Shown here: piece after piece, positions 59,151-64,000 of the stretch
Layout of the letters: every line of letters starts with the position of its first letter
Numbering within the stretch: position 1 is the first letter of the stretch
Position numbers and translations under genes: made by a program
Assembly: GCA_964590435.1 (NCBI GenBank)
Contig: CAZPWT010000071.1
Coordinates: 41,697-105,696, forward strand
DNA: 64,000 bases
Reading direction: 5' to 3'
Source: WSZJ01 sp964590435
Lineage (GTDB): Bacteria; Planctomycetota; MHYJ01; WSZJ01
The notes under the pieces: generated by a model
Told to the model about the DNA's origin: nothing
What the model saw: only the letters and a program-made list of their open reading frames with translations
Databases searched by the model: none

Positions 59151-59178
59151 CTCGCAACTCGCAACTCGCAACTCGCAA
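59151..59178. repeat. Heptamer tandem repeat (CTCGCAA x 4, perfect)
   Basis: Four identical 7-bp units CTCGCAA on the + strand, occupying 28 of the 41 bp between the lepB stop (59182) and the dienelactone hydrolase ATG (59140). In mRNA sense the unit is TTGCGAG and the array runs into the GAGGAGG ribosome site. Confidence 0.92.
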
Positions 59179-59181
59179 CCG

Positions 59182-61035
59182 TTATCGAATCCGCTTGAAC
59201 CGCGCCATCGGCCACCACACCACCAGCGCTTTCCCCACCATCTCCTCCCGCGCAATGAACGGGTGCCACGGCTTCTCCCCGTCCCCTCGGTCCTCAACGT
59301 CCCCCGGCGCAAAGAAATGGTCCGTGCCGTCGAGGTCCCGGAAGCGCTCCATCGTCGCCCCCTCGACCGTGTTCTGCGGGTAGTTCTCCGGAGAGTCCCC
59401 GTCGCCCTTCATCGTGAACCCGTTCTTCAGCTTCACGATCCGCTCTTTCCAGAGCCGCCCGTCCTTCGAGTTGCAGACGTTGTCGCCGATCGCGAAATAC
59501 CGGTCCTTCGGGATCGCGAGGAATTCCTTCCCCGTCAGCGCCGACTCGCCGCTCGTCTGCCCCGTCTCGTTGTAAAGGATGTCGCGCCCCACCCACAGCC
59601 CCGCGAACTTCACCGCCCCGCCGTGCGACCCGAACGAAAGCTGGAACGCCGGCGCATCCGGCATCCGCAGCCGGTCCGGCAGCACGTCCACGTACTCCCA
59701 CGCCGCCACTTCGCGCCCGTTGATCTTCACCCGGATCCCGCCGTCCCACTGCGCGATCTCGACTTCAGCGTTCTCACCCACCGCCCCGGCCGTGGCCGGC
59801 GTGGGGGCAGGAAGCGGCGTGAACGTGCCCTTCTCGTCCGGCTGGTGGCTGAACCGCACCGTGCCGTCCGCGGCGAGAGTCGTGGTGAAGCGGCCGTAGC
59901 CGTCGCTGCGGGCGTTGGTGAGGAACAGCTCGGAGCCGGGGGCCATGGTGGCCTTGAAGCGCACCGCGAGGTCGTTCACGCGTCCGCTCGTCCCCTTGCC
60001 GCGGTAGTAGTCCTTCACCGGCACCTGCAGCCGGAACGTCGCCTCGCCCTTGGCGGGGCCGGTGTCGAACACCGCGCCGTCCGCGTAGCAGCCCGCCGGC
60101 GCGCCGTCCCACATCTTGCGGCACTTCTCCGCGCTCACGTCGTCCCCCGGCCACGCGTGGAGCCAGATCCCGGCCTGTTCGCGCGCGGGCTTGCGGGCGA
60201 GGTGGAACTTGCCGTCGCCGCCCTCGTGGGGACGGGTCCAGATGTCGCCGTGGTCGACGCGCAGGTCCTCGTCGGGGAGGCCGACGATGCGCTTGATGAA
60301 GTTGCGCGAGCGGTCGAGCGGGTACTTGAAGACGCAGACGTCGAAGCGGCGGACGTCGTTGAAGATGAGGCCGATCTTGTCGACCATGATGCGGTCGCCC
60401 TCGTGCGCCGGGCCGACTTCGCCGGGCCGCGTATCGCCGTACAGCGTGGGCTCCATCGACCCGGTCGGGATCTTGAACACCTCGACGCAGAAGCACCGGA
60501 TGATCAGCGCCATCAGGAAAGCCACGGCGATCGCCTCGACGTTGTCGCGGGTCCACTCGAGGGGATCGGTGTCCTTGCCCTTGGATTTCCCGCGCGCTTC
60601 GTCACCGTACGGATCGAATTTGACGGCCGCGGGCTTGCCGAGGAACAGGATGGCGAAAGTCGCAAGGGAGTAGACAGCGCCGATAATCACAGGCACGGGC
60701 ACCCCAGACCCGTCCTCTAGCAGGCGCCACTTGAAGAACCACAGAAAGGCCACGGGGAGGGCCGAAACATACAGTGCCGATCCGTACGCCCAGCGGATGC
60801 CGAGCGTGATCAGCACGCTGAGAATCGTCCCGAAGAGCCCGATGACGGCGACAAGCCACATTCCGGGTCCGTAGTTCGGATCGAACGCTTTGACAACCGA
60901 GAAGACCAGTGCGAATACGCTCGGGACCAGGAGCATCCCCGCCCCGACCCACCGGAAAATCGGGTCACCTTCGAAACGATGGAGCAGCCCGCCGTCCGAG
61001 GCGGGATTGCCCTTGGAGTCTCCGGTGTCGCTCAA
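59182..61035 (-). CDS. lepB: Signal peptidase I with large inserted domain
   Basis: A 617-residue type I signal peptidase, nearly twice the E. coli length. Residues 1-135 contain about four extra helices; another helix at 164-182 precedes the catalytic Ser193 (IPTGSMEPTL). Lys248 lies in RNFIKRIVGLPDE. Box E (YFAIGDNVCNSKDGR) appears only near residue 525; between lies an insertion of more than 200 residues whose second part (ELFLTNARSDGYGRF, VRFSHQPDEKG, GIRVKINGREVAAWE) reads as a lectin-like jelly roll. The start is TTG with GGAGG 10 bp upstream. It follows lepA, the classic lepA-lepB order. Confidence 0.9.
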   Translation of the reverse strand: MSDTGDSKGNPASDGGLLHRFEGDPIFRWVGAGMLLVPSVFALVFSVVKAFDPNYGPGMWLVAVIGLFGTILSVLITLGIRWAYGSALYVSALPVAFLWFFKWRLLEDGSGVPVPVIIGAVYSLATFAILFLGKPAAVKFDPYGDEARGKSKGKDTDPLEWTRDNVEAIAVAFLMALIIRCFCVEVFKIPTGSMEPTLYGDTRPGEVGPAHEGDRIMVDKIGLIFNDVRRFDVCVFKYPLDRSRNFIKRIVGLPDEDLRVDHGDIWTRPHEGGDGKFHLARKPAREQAGIWLHAWPGDDVSAEKCRKMWDGAPAGCYADGAVFDTGPAKGEATFRLQVPVKDYYRGKGTSGRVNDLAVRFKATMAPGSELFLTNARSDGYGRFTTTLAADGTVRFSHQPDEKGTFTPLPAPTPATAGAVGENAEVEIAQWDGGIRVKINGREVAAWEYVDVLPDRLRMPDAPAFQLSFGSHGGAVKFAGLWVGRDILYNETGQTSGESALTGKEFLAIPKDRYFAIGDNVCNSKDGRLWKERIVKLKNGFTMKGDGDSPENYPQNTVEGATMERFRDLDGTDHFFAPGDVEDRGDGEKPWHPFIAREEMVGKALVVWWPMARFKRIR

Positions 61036-61038
61036 ATC

Positions 61039-61112
61039 TCAGGCCTCCACCCGGTTAAACGACCCCTTCGCGTCGAGGTTGTATTCGTACCCCGACGCAA
61101 TCGCGACCAGGC

Positions 61113-61116
<4 letters not shown>
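61039..61116 (-). CDS. 25-codon ORF bridging lepA and lepB
   Basis: An ORF (MSLVAIASGYEY...) whose ATG overlaps the lepA TGA (ATGA) and whose TGA lies 3 bp before the lepB TTG. Its main role may be to carry ribosomes from lepA to the weak lepB start. The peptide resembles nothing I recognise and may not be functional. Confidence 0.3.
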
Positions 61117-62921
<1,805 letters not shown>

Positions 62922-63805
62922 CCGGCGGCTCCGAGGAGTCCCGCGTCGTTGCCGAGTTTCGCCGGCACGATCCGCAGGCCTTTTGAAATATTAGGAAGTG
63001 CTTCCCTTGCGACGGCTTCGCGGATCGGGCGGAAGAGGATGTCCCCCGCGCGGGCCACGCCGCCGCCGATCACCACGATTTCGGGATTGAGCACGTTCGC
63101 GAGGTCCGCGACCGCCATCCCGATCATTTCGGCCATCTCCGACACGATCGTCACGGCCAGCCTTTCGCCGCGGCGAGCCGCGTCGACGACGTCCTTCATG
63201 CCTTCCGCCTTCTTCCCCGCGGCGCGATACCGCCCCAGGATCGCCTGCGCCCCGGCGTACGCCTCGAGGCACCCGTGCCGGCCGCAGAACAGGCACTTCC
63301 GCCCGCCCGGGTGGACCTTCACGTGCCCGACTTCCCCGGCCGCGCCGTCGCGGCCGTGCCAGACTTCCCCGCCCAGCACGATCCCGCCGCCGACGCCCGT
63401 CCCGAGCGTCAGCAGCACGACCGATCCGGCGCCCTTCGCCGCGCCGTACAGGTATTCCGCGAGCGCCGCGGCGTTCGCGTCGTTCTCGATGCACGCGGGA
63501 AGTCCCGTCGCCTTCGCGGCCATCCGGGCGATGTTCACGCCCGCACTTCGCAGCTTGTTGTCAAAAAGCACGATCCCGCGCTCTGGGTCGAGCGGCGTCG
63601 GCCACCCGACGCCGATCGCTTTCGCGCGGCCCGCCTCCTCCTGAAGCTCCCGGGCCAGGATCCTGACGGTCAGCATGATCGAGGCCGGACCGAACTGCGG
63701 CGTCGCCACTTCGCGCTTTGCCACGATCCGCCCCCGGCGGTCCACGGCGCCGGCCTTGATCGCCGTGCCGCCGACGTCGACGCCGAGCACCAGGTCGAGG
63801 GACAT

Positions 63806-63967
63806 AAGCCCCTTAACTTAGCCGAGTTTGCGTCCGCCCGCAATCCCTCGCATCCCGCTGGGTGCATGACCGGAGTTGCACCCCCCGGCTGGCCGATGAA
63901 TAGGGTGACCGGCGAGCGATCCCATGAGGGGTTGTAGGGCCGGCGGTCCTCTGGAGAGGGGGCAGCC
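63806..63967. other. 162-bp divergent spacer
   Basis: Separates the ROK gene from a + strand gene at the window edge. In minus sense TTGCGG, 17 bp, TAAGTT just before the ROK start is a weak promoter candidate. In + sense TTGCAC, 17 bp, AATAGG is equally weak. No terminator, repeat or ORF stands out. Confidence 0.3.
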
Positions 63968-64000
63968 ATGGCATTTCGCAAGTCACCTGCGCGGGAGAAG
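63968..64000 (+). CDS. Start of an unidentified gene (partial)
   Basis: Eleven codons (MAFRKSPAREK) beginning at an ATG preceded by the purine-rich GGAGAGGGGG ribosome site and running off the right edge. Too short to identify. Confidence 0.5.
   Translation, partial: MAFRKSPAREK

Noticed and set aside
63670..63981. 103-residue minus-strand frame upstream of the ROK gene
   Set aside because: It overlaps the ROK gene's N-terminal coding region in another frame and shows no domain or ribosome site.

Overview
This is a very GC-rich (by eye about two thirds G+C), gene-dense bacterial chromosome segment. It has no rRNA or tRNA genes, no CRISPR array, no insertion sequence and no gene-free stretch over 300 bp. 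Gene content points to a diderm of the Planctomycetota or a close relative: LptB, many lipoproteins and signal-peptide proteins, HEAT-repeat proteins (one with a vWA domain, one with an S41 protease), FHA and Ser/Thr-kinase genes, a ChaN-PDZ protein, a DUF6677-like membrane protein, and an rsmH gene outside any division cluster. The assignment is inference; no marker gene settles it.

Left part, + strand (1-9.0 kb): end of a PDZ protein, clpS, then a tight run of an HlyD-like adaptor, two twin lipoproteins with a terpenoid-cyclase-like fold, and rsmH. Next come three tandem paralogues built as receiver, cyclic-nucleotide-binding-like and DUF4388 (PATAN) domains.

Minus-strand block (24.1-9.0 kb): a complete phosphate operon pstS-pstC-pstA-pstB2-pstB1-phoU-phoB-phoR, a secreted metzincin-like protein, galactokinase, a VOC protein, and a MacAB-like efflux set (adaptor, ATPase, two FtsX-fold permeases) ending in an internally deleted flavoprotein. 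The two PstB proteins differ at exactly the residues expected for a heterodimer with one canonical and one degenerate ATP site.

Middle (24.2-35.6 kb): a CpxP-like coiled-coil protein; an ABC-2 transporter with two permeases; a zinc-ribbon membrane protein with a lectin-like C-terminus; a U32 protein of the RlhA type; a 68-residue protein behind a good promoter; a UbiA prenyltransferase; and a HEAT plus S41 protease.

Signalling block (53.8-35.7 kb, minus strand): a 1,445-residue polytopic membrane protein behind a strong promoter overlapped by a TetR-type operator, a small membrane protein, an SGNH-fold protein, three tandem FHA-TM-CAP proteins, a HEAT-vWA protein and a Ser/Thr kinase. FHA domains read phosphothreonine and CAP domains act outside the membrane, so kinase plus FHA-CAP trio could form an inside-to-outside signalling system. 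In the trio, degeneration of the FHA and CAP sites is complementary.

Right part (53.9-64 kb): ChaN-PDZ; a HEAT protein; small membrane proteins; TerC; a DUF6677-like protein; lptB; dienelactone hydrolase; an unusually large signal peptidase I; lepA; and a ROK sugar kinase whose end overlaps lepA. An AT-rich spacer before lptB carries a 20-bp direct repeat and DnaA-box-like 9-mers. Heptamer tandem repeats occur at three places, each inside a short gap between co-directional minus-strand genes.
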